A stretch of 64,000 bases of DNA from Gammaproteobacteria bacterium (GTDB lineage: Bacteria > Pseudomonadota > Gammaproteobacteria > Competibacterales > Competibacteraceae). Shown in pieces: positions 51,707-60,290 of the stretch. The stretch covers positions 248,001-312,000 of the forward strand of contig JACKNC010000001.1 of NCBI GenBank assembly GCA_024235095.1, read 5' to 3'. How positions within the stretch are numbered: position 1 is the first letter of the stretch; each line of letters starts with the position of its first letter. The translations under genes were made by a program, and so were the position numbers. The notes under the pieces were generated by a model, which saw only the letters and a program-made list of their open reading frames with translations, did no database searches and was not told the DNA's origin.

Positions 51707-51722
51707 GCGAACGCCCGCCTGA

Positions 51723-53987
51723 CTACTCGACCGCCGCTCCTCCCTCTTTCAAAATCTGCGGCGTAACGAAGATCAGGAGTTCGCGTTTGGTAGCGCTGTT
51801 AGAAGTAGTTCTGAATAAATAACCAAGCAACGGCACATCACCGAGTAAGGGTACCTTGGTCGTGTTATCAGTCTTGGTCTGCTCGAAGACGCCCCCGAGC
51901 ACCACGGTTTCACCGTTATTGACCAAGACTTGCGTCTCGACTTCACGCTTGTCAATACTGACCTGTGGTCCTGTCGCAGTCGCCACCAGCGCACCCTGCT
52001 CATCCTTGGAGACCTTGAGATCCATCCGAATCCGGTCATCTGGGGTAATCTGCGGCGTCACCTCCAGCTTCAGGAAGGCATCCTTGAATTCAACATTCGT
52101 ACCTGAATCGCTTACCGTCGAATAGGGAATTTGCCGGCCCTGCAAAACCGTGGCCTTCTTTAAATCAGCCGTCACAACCTTCGGATTTGAAACGATTTCC
52201 GCATTTCCTTCAACCTGCTGCGCCGACAGTTCCAAATCCACCAGATAATCTGCTCCCAATATCGCGAAAGCGATGCTCGGACCGCCAACCGGCAGGTTCA
52301 CACCGAGCCGATCAGGCAAGGGCGGCACCGCCACCGGGAAGGGCTGGCCAGTGCTAAGCAAATTACCCACCGCGCTGTCGATCATGGCTCCCGTGGAATT
52401 CACATTGCCGCTCACGGTATTTACCCGGCCATCGCCTGTCGTACTGACTCCTGATACTCCAAATCGCGCTCCCAAATCCCGGCTGAAATCATCACTAGCA
52501 ATCACCACCCGCGAATCAATCATGACTTGCCGAATGGGCTTGTCGAGTTGTGTAATCAGCTCGCGGATCTCACCCATTTTACTCGGCACATCCTTGATGA
52601 TCAGGGTATTCGTCGGTTCGTAGGGTTCCACCGAACCGCGCGGCGACAAAATACTCTGTTGCTGATCTTTCTCCCCACTCTTCTTCTTCAATAACTCAGC
52701 AAGATCCTTAGCCTTCGCGTAATTAACCTGAATAATCTCTGTTTGCAATGGAACCAACTCTTCCACCGTCTTGCGCGACTCCAGATCCAGCTTCTCACGT
52801 GCTGCAATCTCCTCGGTCGGCGCAATAAAAATCACATTACCATTCTGGCGCTTGTCCAGACCCTTGGTGCGCATGATGATATCCAGCGCCTGATCCCAGG
52901 GCACATTCTGCAAGCGCAACGTTAGATTCCCTTTCACCGTATCGCTGACCACAATATTCAATCCGGTGAAATCCGCTAGAATTTGCAGGATCGCCCGCAC
53001 CTCGATGTCCTGGAAATTCAGCGACAACAGATCACCCTGGTATTTCTTCTTCGACGGATCCAGTTCCGCCGCGCGCCGCTCCGCCTCGGTATCCCGCTGC
53101 GGCGGACGCACCTCGATCACATACAAATCATCGGCCTGATACGCCAGATACTCAAATGGCGGAACCGGCTGAATGCTCAACCGGGCGTTATCGCCCCGAT
53201 TCAGCGCCTCAATCGTCGTCACCGGCGTCGCAAAATCCGTCACATCCAGCCGCCGCTGCTGACCACGGGGCAATTTCGCATTCTGGAAATCCGCCACGAT
53301 CTGATTGCCTTCTTGACGCACATCCACCGCCGTACTGGCGCTGGACAACTTGACGGTGATCACGCCCTGCCCAGCGGGACCCCGCTTGAAATTCACATCG
53401 CTGACGCTGCGCGGCCCCGCAAAAATCGGCGCTTCACTCCGCTTCGGCGCCGAAGCCGCTACCGAACCGGACGGAGTCGGCGCTGGCGTCTTGCGGCTCG
53501 TTGTCCCCGCGCTCTCCAGGGTCAGGATTACCGAATCGCCGCGCACATCCACCTTATACGGCACCAGCCGCGCCAGATTCAGCGAAGCCCGGGTGCGATC
53601 CGCCCCTTCTAGAACGCTGATCTTCTCCGCTACCCCGACATTAATCGGCTGCTGACGCGACGCCAGGCCATTGCGCGTATCCAGGAAGTCCAGCACGATG
53701 CGCGCCGGCTCATTGATCGTGAAACTGCTCGGCGGCGCTTCAATCCGCTCTGACAACTTAAACCGTAACTGCAACCGGTTACCCGCCAAGGGGCTGATAT
53801 CCACCGCCTGCAGGATCGGTTGCCGACCCGCGCCTGGCGGCGCCGCCCAAGCTCCATCGGCCCAGCCCCCGACCAAAAACATGAACGTCAATCCCCAAAT
53901 CCAGCTCAACGCTACCCATTCTTGCAGTAGCCTCCCCTCGACCAATCGTTGACCGCCGTGGCCCTGGCTCATGGATCTACCTGTCAT
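51723..53987 (-). CDS. pilQ: Type IV pilus secretin PilQ
   Basis: A 754-residue outer-membrane secretin. ATG 53987 has GAGGGGG upstream. Signal about 1-48. Two AMIN domains (FKLSERIEAPPSSFTINEPA, then VTVKLSS-type repeat) bind peptidoglycan. The secretin/TonB short domain (LSLNFQDIEVRAILQILADF), N-domain (ILSPRGSVEPYEPTNTLIIK) and C-terminal secretin core (VTPQITPDDRIRMDLKVSKD, VPLLGDVPLLGYLFR) follow. It makes the pilus pore and depends on PilP and FimV. The usual aroK-aroB genes do not follow; the Ig-domain gene does. Confidence 0.96.
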   Translation of the reverse strand: MTGRSMSQGHGGQRLVEGRLLQEWVALSWIWGLTFMFLVGGWADGAWAAPPGAGRQPILQAVDISPLAGNRLQLRFKLSERIEAPPSSFTINEPARIVLDFLDTRNGLASRQQPINVGVAEKISVLEGADRTRASLNLARLVPYKVDVRGDSVILTLESAGTTSRKTPAPTPSGSVAASAPKRSEAPIFAGPRSVSDVNFKRGPAGQGVITVKLSSASTAVDVRQEGNQIVADFQNAKLPRGQQRRLDVTDFATPVTTIEALNRGDNARLSIQPVPPFEYLAYQADDLYVIEVRPPQRDTEAERRAAELDPSKKKYQGDLLSLNFQDIEVRAILQILADFTGLNIVVSDTVKGNLTLRLQNVPWDQALDIIMRTKGLDKRQNGNVIFIAPTEEIAAREKLDLESRKTVEELVPLQTEIIQVNYAKAKDLAELLKKKSGEKDQQQSILSPRGSVEPYEPTNTLIIKDVPSKMGEIRELITQLDKPIRQVMIDSRVVIASDDFSRDLGARFGVSGVSTTGDGRVNTVSGNVNSTGAMIDSAVGNLLSTGQPFPVAVPPLPDRLGVNLPVGGPSIAFAILGADYLVDLELSAQQVEGNAEIVSNPKVVTADLKKATVLQGRQIPYSTVSDSGTNVEFKDAFLKLEVTPQITPDDRIRMDLKVSKDEQGALVATATGPQVSIDKREVETQVLVNNGETVVLGGVFEQTKTDNTTKVPLLGDVPLLGYLFRTTSNSATKRELLIFVTPQILKEGGAAVE

Positions 53988-54003
53988 AATTTTTCCCCCT
54001 CAA

Positions 54004-54747
54004 TCATTGGGTCAGCGACAGAAACGATTCCCGCTCCTGCCAACACCCGGGACGATCCGGAACGATTTCCTTCAGATCGACTCGCTGCTCGCTGATATTG
54101 ATGATTTTGCCGTGATTAGCGCCCAGGTAATTATTTTTCTGTACCCGATGCACCACATTGTCGGGCGCTAGAATCAACGCCCACAATTCATCGGTGCCGC
54201 CCATTCGCACCGTTCCCATCATTCTAAGTGAACCCAGCGAATACTTCTCCAATTCCTCCCGAATCCGGTTTGGATCAGGCGCAATACACCCCGCCTCCGG
54301 CGCCGCAGTTGGCCGAACACCACCAGAAATAACACCCGCCTCAACCGGTTCAGCAAACGGTGAAACTAGAAAGGGATCCTTCAAGCCTTGAGCCGTGTAG
54401 GCAAATGGCTGATAGGGTTCAATCTTCGGCGCAGGCTCCGGTTTGCGGATCGGCGTGGTGCGCTTAGTGGTCTCCACGAAATTCCGCAGATCGCTCATGT
54501 CTCGCTCAGCGCAACCCGCCAACAGGCCCAATACACCCAGCGCTGCGATGATCCTCAGGCGATTTCCATTAAGAATCTTACCATTACAAACTCCACCTTC
54601 CCTTCTTGAAAAAGGGAGGCTAGGGGGAATTTTGCCATAGGATTGCGCGACACCCGCCGGGAAATCCCCCCTAACCCCCCTTTGCCAAAGGGGGGACCCC
54701 CTTAAATACTCAGTCACTTCGGGAAATCGCCTTAAATATCTGTTCAT
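54004..54747 (-). CDS. pilP: Pilus assembly lipoprotein PilP with repeat-encoded N-terminus
   Basis: Up to 247 residues. The ATG at 54747 overlaps the pilO stop (ATGA), the coupled start expected in this operon, but residues about 16-50 (SPLWQRGVRGDF, IPPSLPFSRREGG) are translated from a palindromic repeat. The lipoprotein signal (IIAALGVLGLLAGC) then lies about 65-79 residues inside the protein. The only in-frame ATG/GTG/TTG starts before the signal are ATG 54747 and GTG 54717, both upstream of the repeat. The rest is normal PilP (EPYQPFAYTAQGLKDPFLVS, LGANHGKIINISEQRVDLKE). PilP links PilNO to PilQ. Confidence 0.88.
   Translation of the reverse strand: MNRYLRRFPEVTEYLRGSPLWQRGVRGDFPAGVAQSYGKIPPSLPFSRREGGVCNGKILNGNRLRIIAALGVLGLLAGCAERDMSDLRNFVETTKRTTPIRKPEPAPKIEPYQPFAYTAQGLKDPFLVSPFAEPVEAGVISGGVRPTAAPEAGCIAPDPNRIREELEKYSLGSLRMMGTVRMGGTDELWALILAPDNVVHRVQKNNYLGANHGKIINISEQRVDLKEIVPDRPGCWQERESFLSLTQ
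54597..54701. repeat. Composite palindromic repeat inside the pilP 5' end
   Basis: Two hairpin modules (CCCTTCTTGAAAAAGGG and CCCCCCTTTGCCAAAGGGGG) joined as a large inverted repeat through GGGGGAATTTT and AAATCCCCCC, the same plan as 20056-20153. Its length and phase keep the pilP frame open. Confidence 0.88.
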
Positions 54748-55403
54748 TTCTTACCGGCTCCCCTTCTCGGCGGGCTGCTCGGCGGCGCGTCCGCTTCATC
54801 CATATAGCGATAAGTCTGCAACGTCGCCTGGATATCCACCGGCTCCTGGTTATTCTTCGCGCCACCCTTACCCTTATCGCCTAACCCTGCCAGCGTCGCA
54901 TTCTCCAGCGTCACAATGCGCGGCAACGCCGCTACCCCGCTCACAAATGCACCAAACTGATGGTAAGTCCCCTTGGCCTTGATGGTAATCGGCTTAGCCG
55001 CGTAAAAATCCCGGGGCTGTTCCGCCTCCGGCTTGAAGAGATCAAATTCCAGACCGTTCTGCTTACCCGTATTCGACACGTCATCCAGTAAATCCGGCAT
55101 TTCGGTGCCGGTCGGCAACTGGCGCAACATCTCCCCCAGCTTCTCCTCCATCTCCGCCAATTGCGCCCGAAACGCCTCCAGATTGGCCGTCACTCGTTGC
55201 TTCTCGGTAAACTCCTGCCGCAACTTCTTTTCTTCGTTCTGCACGGTCTCTAGTTGCATCAACTGATCACTGGTGAAAAAGTAATAACCAGCGCCCAGCA
55301 CCGCGACGATGACCAGCACCGCCAGCACCAGCCGGCCCGCCAACGGCCAATCACCAGCCTCGCGAAGATCAATATCATTCAGGTTGATTTCGGACAAGTT
55401 CAT
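54744..55403 (-). CDS. pilO: Pilus inner-membrane alignment protein PilO
   Basis: A 219-residue bitopic protein: N-terminal DIDLREAGDWPLAGRLV, membrane helix about 24-46, coiled coil (EKKLRQEFTEKQRVTANLEA) and ferredoxin-like domain (QPRDFYAAKPITIKAKGTYH). It dimerises with PilN. The C-terminal Pro/Ser/Arg tail (DAPPSSPPRRGAGKK) is G/C-rich but still in frame. Overlaps pilN and pilP by four bases. Confidence 0.94.
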   Translation of the reverse strand: MNLSEINLNDIDLREAGDWPLAGRLVLAVLVIVAVLGAGYYFFTSDQLMQLETVQNEEKKLRQEFTEKQRVTANLEAFRAQLAEMEEKLGEMLRQLPTGTEMPDLLDDVSNTGKQNGLEFDLFKPEAEQPRDFYAAKPITIKAKGTYHQFGAFVSGVAALPRIVTLENATLAGLGDKGKGGAKNNQEPVDIQATLQTYRYMDEADAPPSSPPRRGAGKK

Positions 55404-55972
55404 GTCTTGCCTCCCATATCCTCCTGCTCCACATCCAGTTTGAGCGGAATATTCAACTCAAAAACCCGAGCCTGCACGTTGTTTACATCTTTCTGTTGAA
55501 TAACCTGCAACACCGGCTCGCCGAACAACGTGGAATTCCTGATCAGCCGCATGAATTCGGAAATAATCAGATCATTGCGCGCCGTGCCGATCAGCGTGAC
55601 CCGTTTGTCCGCGGTTTTGAATGATGTCAGAAAAATGTCCTCGGGCAACAAACGCACTAGCTCGTCCAACATCCGCACCATACCAGGACGGCTGGCCTGC
55701 AACTGCTGAATGACCTTGATGCGATCCACTAGGCGGGCCTTGGCCTTCTGCAATTCCGCCAGCTCCTCGGCAGCTTTCTTGAGTCGGGCAATCTCTCCGC
55801 GCAGGTATTCATTACGCTCCTGCTGAAATTCAATGCGGTTGGCGATCTCGGTGTGAACCAGGAACACGATCCCACAGGCGAGCAACGCCACCCCGACCAG
55901 CATGGCAATCAGGTCGCGCTGACGCTGGAGGCGACGCGCCTCGCGCCAAGGCAATAAGTTGATGCGCATCAT
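55400..55972 (-). CDS. pilN: Pilus inner-membrane protein PilN
   Basis: A 190-residue protein. The cytoplasmic tip MRINLLPWREARR is the conserved PilM-binding motif, then a membrane helix about 23-43, coiled coil and periplasmic fold (LPEDIFLTSFKTADKRVTLI). Start ATG overlaps the pilM stop by one base. Confidence 0.95.
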   Translation of the reverse strand: MMRINLLPWREARRLQRQRDLIAMLVGVALLACGIVFLVHTEIANRIEFQQERNEYLRGEIARLKKAAEELAELQKAKARLVDRIKVIQQLQASRPGMVRMLDELVRLLPEDIFLTSFKTADKRVTLIGTARNDLIISEFMRLIRNSTLFGEPVLQVIQQKDVNNVQARVFELNIPLKLDVEQEDMGGKT

Positions 55973-57075
55973 CAGTCAAAACTCCTCAGGGCCAGTCCTC
56001 CCGCCACCGCCAGTAATGGCGCATCGCGCAACAGGGCGCTGCTGTTCACCCGCGAGGCGCTACCCATGTTCTTGAAGGGATTGGCGACCATCGTAGTGAT
56101 CCCCAGCACATCGGCCACCATCCGATCCAGCCCCATGACCATCGCCCCGCCTCCGATCAACACAATGTTATTTACAGTATAGCGGCCCGAAACATAGAGA
56201 TCAGAGGAAAAAAAGAACTGCAGAGTATGGCCAATCTGTTCCGCCAGCCCCTGCTTGAACGGCTCGAGAATGGCATCGGCAAAATCTTCGGCGACTTGAC
56301 CGGAACGCTTGGCGCGTTCCGCCTGCTCCCGGGTCAGATCGTAAGCTTCCGCGATGCGCAGGGTGAGCTGATCGCAACCAAACCCCTGCTCACGACTGAA
56401 AACGGTTTGACTGCCCTGTAAGACATACAAGGTGGAAACCACACCGCCAATATCAATCAGCGCCGTCAATCCCTCGCGTCCCTTGCTCAGATTCACTCCG
56501 CCGCTTTCTGCGCTGGCCTGGGAAAGACTGTCCGCGATCAGTCCAAAACTGTTCTCCAAGGCATACCCTTCTACATCAACCACTACCGGCGTCAGACCGG
56601 CTTCCTTCAGCGTAGCTTCGCGTGTGTCCACATTCTCCTTGCGGGTTGCCACCAGCACCACGTCCTGCATTTCGTTGCTGGCCTGCGAACGCCCCTTCAC
56701 CTGGAAATCCAGATAGATTTCCTCAGTGGGATAGGGAATGTACTGGGACGCTTCAATGGAAATATTAATCTCGATGTCGCTTTCCTTGAATTCAATCGGC
56801 ATCGGGATGGTGCGGGTGATAACAGCCGAGGTCGGCACCGCTACCGCGGCGCGGCGCGTTCGCACGCCGGCGTTGCGACAGGCTCGCTTAACGACCTCGC
56901 CCACTGCCTCCGGATCGACTGGATTACGATCCTCCAGCATGCCCTCGCCAAGGGGTTCGATGGCATACGCCTCAACCCGGAATCGCGCCCCGGAACGGCT
57001 CAACTCAACGACCTTGACCGCCGAGGGGCTGATATCGATACCCAATAGGGGTTCTTTACGCTTGAACAGAGCCAA
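55972..57075 (-). CDS. pilM: Actin-like pilus protein PilM
   Basis: A 367-residue cytoplasmic actin-fold ATP-binding protein. LLGIDISPSAVKVVELSRSG (phosphate 1), VVVDVEGYALEN, LIDIGGVVSTLYVLQG (phosphate 2) and VLIGGGAMVMGLDRMV (adenosine) are visible. It binds PilN and connects the inner ring to the motor. First gene of pilMNOPQ; a ponA gene often lies upstream in other genomes but is not seen here. Confidence 0.95.
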   Translation of the reverse strand: MALFKRKEPLLGIDISPSAVKVVELSRSGARFRVEAYAIEPLGEGMLEDRNPVDPEAVGEVVKRACRNAGVRTRRAAVAVPTSAVITRTIPMPIEFKESDIEINISIEASQYIPYPTEEIYLDFQVKGRSQASNEMQDVVLVATRKENVDTREATLKEAGLTPVVVDVEGYALENSFGLIADSLSQASAESGGVNLSKGREGLTALIDIGGVVSTLYVLQGSQTVFSREQGFGCDQLTLRIAEAYDLTREQAERAKRSGQVAEDFADAILEPFKQGLAEQIGHTLQFFFSSDLYVSGRYTVNNIVLIGGGAMVMGLDRMVADVLGITTMVANPFKNMGSASRVNSSALLRDAPLLAVAGGLALRSFD

Positions 57076-57274
57076 GTTACCCTTCCTTCAACTGATCAGA
57101 GTGGACGAAGTTAAATCCGAGCCTGCTTTAGAATATAGCAAACACCCGGTGTCCAGTATCGAAAAATTGACCTTGAGATTGATGAGCCTGATCGCTTCGA
57201 TACTGGCCAAAACTCAATAACCCTTTAAAAAACTGCTTAATTGCCACACATGGCTCAAGCAGTGACTCGTTATT

Positions 57275-57303
57275 TTGATAATTTGTATCTTTATTGTTAT
57301 ATT
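57275..57303 (+). promoter_or_regulatory. Sigma-70 promoter for the 57347 gene
   Basis: TTGATA (57275-57280), a 17-base spacer and TATATT (57298-57303). The predicted start is near 57310, 37 bases before the ATG. The intergenic region is AT-rich and divergent from pilM; a possible pilM -10 (TATATT on the minus strand) is at 57132-57137. Confidence 0.65.
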
Positions 57304-57346
57304 AATACCAATTTCCGATCCGCCATCCTACCCCTGGAGTCCGCTC

Positions 57347-57961
57347 ATGGCCCATCGTCATCGTGACACCCAACGCGTAAAAACTCTGCTGGCCCAGGAA
57401 TGCGCCCGGCTAATGGTCGATGAAGGCGTCCCGGACTTCAGAACCGCCAAGCGTAAGGCAGCGCTGCGGCTGGCCATCGCTAATAAGGCGTTGCTGCCGG
57501 ATAACCGCGAAATTGAACAAGCCCTGATCGATCATCAACGCCTGTTTCATGCTGATCATCAGGCATCGTGCCTACGCGATCTACGCGAAGCAGCCCTGAA
57601 CGCCATGCGCTTTCTGGCGCCGTTCCGGCCGCGATTGGTTGGTCCGGTCCTCAGCGGAACAGCGGGACCCAACGCGGACATTCATTTGCATGTATTCGCC
57701 GACACTCCACAGGATATTGCCCGGTTTCTGATGGAGCATCACATCCCTTTCGAAACCGCCGATCGCCGGTTGAAGCTGAGTAACGGCGAGCTGGCTTGGC
57801 AGCCGACCTTTCGGTTCGACGCGGGCGATCATGGCTTTGAACTCATCGTCTTCACCCCGCTGGCCGAGCGAGAAGCGCCGCGCAGCCCGGTCGATGGCCG
57901 GCCAATGCGCCGCGCCAACCTGAGCGAGGTCCAAAACCTGCTGACTGGCGAACCGGATTGA
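57347..57961 (+). CDS. Conserved hypothetical, nucleotidyltransferase-like
   Basis: 204 residues from ATG 57347 (MAHRHRDTQRVKTLLAQECA); the frame extends upstream into the promoter. Not assigned to a characterised gene. The N-terminal half is helical and basic (DFRTAKRKAALRLAIANKAL). A central GPVLSGTAGPNADIHLHVFA resembles the GS...DxD region of nucleotidyltransferase folds, though the match is loose. The C-terminus (GHGFELIVFTPLAER-like) may be the third strand. Own promoter; convergent with the 58039 gene. Confidence 0.6.
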   Translation: MAHRHRDTQRVKTLLAQECARLMVDEGVPDFRTAKRKAALRLAIANKALLPDNREIEQALIDHQRLFHADHQASCLRDLREAALNAMRFLAPFRPRLVGPVLSGTAGPNADIHLHVFADTPQDIARFLMEHHIPFETADRRLKLSNGELAWQPTFRFDAGDHGFELIVFTPLAEREAPRSPVDGRPMRRANLSEVQNLLTGEPD

Positions 57962-57979
57962 ACCATCGCGATTCGCCAT

Positions 57980-58023
57980 CCTGCACCTCCCTCGCCCGGT
58001 AGGAGAGAGGCTGGAGGTGCAGG
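57980..58023. terminator. Hairpin between convergent genes (repeat-derived)
   Basis: CCTGCACCTCC (57980-57990) pairs perfectly with GGAGGTGCAGG (58013-58023), with a smaller CCTCGCCCGGTAGGAG-like hairpin in the loop related to the 18995 and 60294 repeats. Lies between two convergent stops; no T tract. Confidence 0.6.
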
Positions 58024-58038
58024 TCACGCAAAAACCTC

Positions 58039-58311
58039 TCAGACCCTCCCAGGGTTTTGCGGATGTGTATCGATGAAATGCTTGAGCACCAATTTCAACT
58101 GCAAAACTTTCTCATTATGCCCGCGATGACGCTCCTCCTCGATATCATCCAGGATAATGCGCTTGATCATCGGAACGCCTTCCGAGGTATGCACCAGATA
58201 GCTGCCCATTTCCAGCGCGGCGATTTCCGGCAAATGCTCGTGCTCGGCAATGGCCGTAATTTCTTCCTCGGTCAGGTCACTCAATTCCACACAATCTTCA
58301 TACGACAACAT
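58039..58311 (-). CDS. Small conserved protein of unknown function
   Basis: 90 residues from ATG 58311, with AGGAGGGAG nine bases upstream; the frame extends to 58386. Acidic, soluble, probably helical: MLSYEDCVELSDLTEEEITA, then EHLPEIAALEMGSYLVHTSE and IEEERHRGHNEKVLQLKLVL. I do not recognise a named family. The strong ribosome site supports expression. Confidence 0.7.
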   Translation of the reverse strand: MLSYEDCVELSDLTEEEITAIAEHEHLPEIAALEMGSYLVHTSEGVPMIKRIILDDIEEERHRGHNEKVLQLKLVLKHFIDTHPQNPGRV

Positions 58312-58815
58312 GATGCTCCCTCCTGAGTCGTTCGGTTTGATTTGGTTTGCAGAGTAAAGGTTAAACCCGGCAACCCGTCCAGACAAGCATAAATCGCAGG
58401 GTGTTTACATTAAAATTCGCATCCGCCGGCAAGGATCATGAAAATCCCATGAATCCCTTAATGACAATCAGGGTTTATCCCTATTTACGAGCCGGAAAAT
58501 TCCTGGCTATCTTAAAAAAAATTAAACCGGGGTTCGCCGCGAAGACGAGAGGAGTTTCACACCACCACAGGATCGAGGGCCAGTTTGCCACCGTCCGGCC
58601 AAAGCGCGTTTGCGCGTGCTTCATAACAATAAGCACACTCGATAATCCCATAACCCGCTCCCTCGTCTTCGCGGCGAATCCTTTTTCTGAACCACCTCAC
58701 CCGGCCTGACCACATCAAACGTGGTTTCCCCTCCCGAAAGCGGTATGATAGCAGGTGTAATCACTAACGCTGGCCGCTACCCCGTGCGGCCTGCTCCAAC
58801 ACTTTGATAAGCCCC
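58312..58815. other. 504-bp gap with a spaced 17-bp inverted repeat
   Basis: No gene is supported. TTCGCCGCGAAGACGAG (58533-58549) is matched exactly by its reverse complement at 58662-58678, 112 bases away. The enclosed DNA has no coding signal. Perhaps a small non-autonomous element or a large stem-loop. Confidence 0.55.
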
Positions 58816-59028
58816 ATGAGCGCTGACTGTTCATCCCCGCCAAACGATCCTCCATCCCCCTGCGTAGGGGTCTGCGTGATCAGCCCCAAAACCCAATGGT
58901 GCGAAGGCTGCTACCGCACCCTGGATGAAATCGCCGGGTGGTGGGACTATGACCCCTATCAAAAGCGCGCCGTCATCGCCCAGCTGGACGACCGCCTGGC
59001 GCGCATCATGGATGGGTCGTTTGATTGA
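58816..59028 (+). CDS. DUF1289 small Cys-rich protein
   Basis: A 70-residue protein with the DUF1289 pattern: PSPCVGVCVISPKTQWCEGC, then YRTLDEIAGWWDYD. Four Cys residues probably bind a metal or Fe-S cluster. Function unknown. Followed 33 bases later by a DUF2889 gene. Confidence 0.88.
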   Translation: MSADCSSPPNDPPSPCVGVCVISPKTQWCEGCYRTLDEIAGWWDYDPYQKRAVIAQLDDRLARIMDGSFD

Positions 59029-59061
59029 ATTGCCTGTTTCGCCTTCAACAAGAGGGTACTA

Positions 59062-59670
59062 ATGTCGCTTCTCCCTGCTGTTCCCCGTCGTTTACTCCAC
59101 CGGCGCCTTGTCCAGTGCCACGGCTACCAGCGAGATGACGGCTGGTGGGATATTGAAGGGCAAATCGTCGACACTAAGACCTATGCGTTTCCCAATGAAG
59201 ATCGCGGCGGCGCTATCCAGGCTGGGGAACCCCTGCATGACATGTCGATTCGCCTGACAGTGGATCCAGAGTTTGTCATTCAGGAGGTTACAGCCTGTAC
59301 TGACGGCTCGCCGTTTGGGCTGTGTCCGGCGATCACCACCCGCTACCGTAAACTGATTGGGGTAAAAATCGGAGCTGGATGGTCGCTCAAACTCCGGGAG
59401 TTATTCGGCGGAGTGAATGGCTGCACGCATCTGACGGAACTTCTGGGGCCAGTGGCAACTACTTTTTTTCAAACGGTCTATGGCCAGCATTACGACCAGG
59501 AAGACGCCAAGCCACCGGACGAACGGGAAATCCCGCCGGTGCTGAACACCTGCCACGCCCTGGCCAGCGACAGCTTGGTGGTGAAGAAACGCTGGCCACG
59601 GGCCTATACGGGACGGGACCGGGAAGCCGATACGCAACACCGGCTACTGGTGGATGATTGTTTGACCTAA
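59062..59670 (+). CDS. DUF2889 protein
   Basis: 202 residues: LLHRRLVQCHGYQRDDGWWD, IEGQIVDTKTYAFPNEDRGG, CPAITTRYRKLIGVKIGAGW, GCTHLTELLGPVATTFFQTV and NTCHALASDSLVV are characteristic of DUF2889. Conserved His and Cys suggest a metal site, but no activity is known. Possibly co-transcribed with the DUF1289 gene. Confidence 0.88.
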   Translation: MSLLPAVPRRLLHRRLVQCHGYQRDDGWWDIEGQIVDTKTYAFPNEDRGGAIQAGEPLHDMSIRLTVDPEFVIQEVTACTDGSPFGLCPAITTRYRKLIGVKIGAGWSLKLRELFGGVNGCTHLTELLGPVATTFFQTVYGQHYDQEDAKPPDEREIPPVLNTCHALASDSLVVKKRWPRAYTGRDREADTQHRLLVDDCLT

Positions 59671-59690
59671 TTGTGCGCGTTTTAGGCGCT

Positions 59691-60245
59691 CTAGGGTCGT
59701 TGCAACGCAGCTTCCACCGTATCGCGCGTTTCACGCCCACACAGGATCTCGACCAGAGTCAGGGTAAAGTCCATGGATGCGCCGGGACCGCGCGAAGTAA
59801 TGAACGTCCCGTCGCGCACCACCGCAGCGCTGCTTAATCGAATGCCAGCCTGATCAGCCTGGTCATCGAGAATGCCTGGATAGGCGGTCGCTTCGCGATC
59901 CTTCAGCAGACCCGCGCTGGCCAGCACCTTCGGCGCGGCGCAGATGGCGGCCACATAGCGGCCCTGTTCCGACATGTGCCGCAGCAATGCAGCGATGCGT
60001 CGATCGGCTTCCAGGCGTTGCGCGCCACCCAGGCCGCCGGGCAGGACCACCAAATCAAAATCCCGATCCAGCACCGCTTCCAGGGTAGTGTCCGGCATCA
60101 GCATCACGCCGCGCGAAGCCGTTACGGGACCTTGTTCCAACCCCGCTACCGTTACTTCAACGCCGGCCCGGCGCAACAGATCAATAATCGTAACCGCTTC
60201 CAGTTCTTCACAGCCTTGAGCAAGCGGGACAAGCACATGAGACAT
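59691..60245 (-). CDS. DJ-1/PfpI-family protein (YajL-like)
   Basis: A 184-residue protein from ATG 60245 (MSHVLVPLAQGCEELEAVTI). The nucleophile elbow has Cys in VAAICAAPKVLASAG, with Glu in GCEELEA completing the redox-sensing pair of DJ-1. PGGLGGAQRLEADRRI and TSRGPGASMDFTLTLVE are further signatures. Members act as oxidative-stress chaperones or glyoxalases. Downstream of ctpA on the same strand. Confidence 0.9.
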   Translation of the reverse strand: MSHVLVPLAQGCEELEAVTIIDLLRRAGVEVTVAGLEQGPVTASRGVMLMPDTTLEAVLDRDFDLVVLPGGLGGAQRLEADRRIAALLRHMSEQGRYVAAICAAPKVLASAGLLKDREATAYPGILDDQADQAGIRLSSAAVVRDGTFITSRGPGASMDFTLTLVEILCGRETRDTVEAALQRP

Positions 60246-60290
60246 GGGATTGCTCCTGATAATGTCGGTTAGTTTACTGGCGCCCAACAC

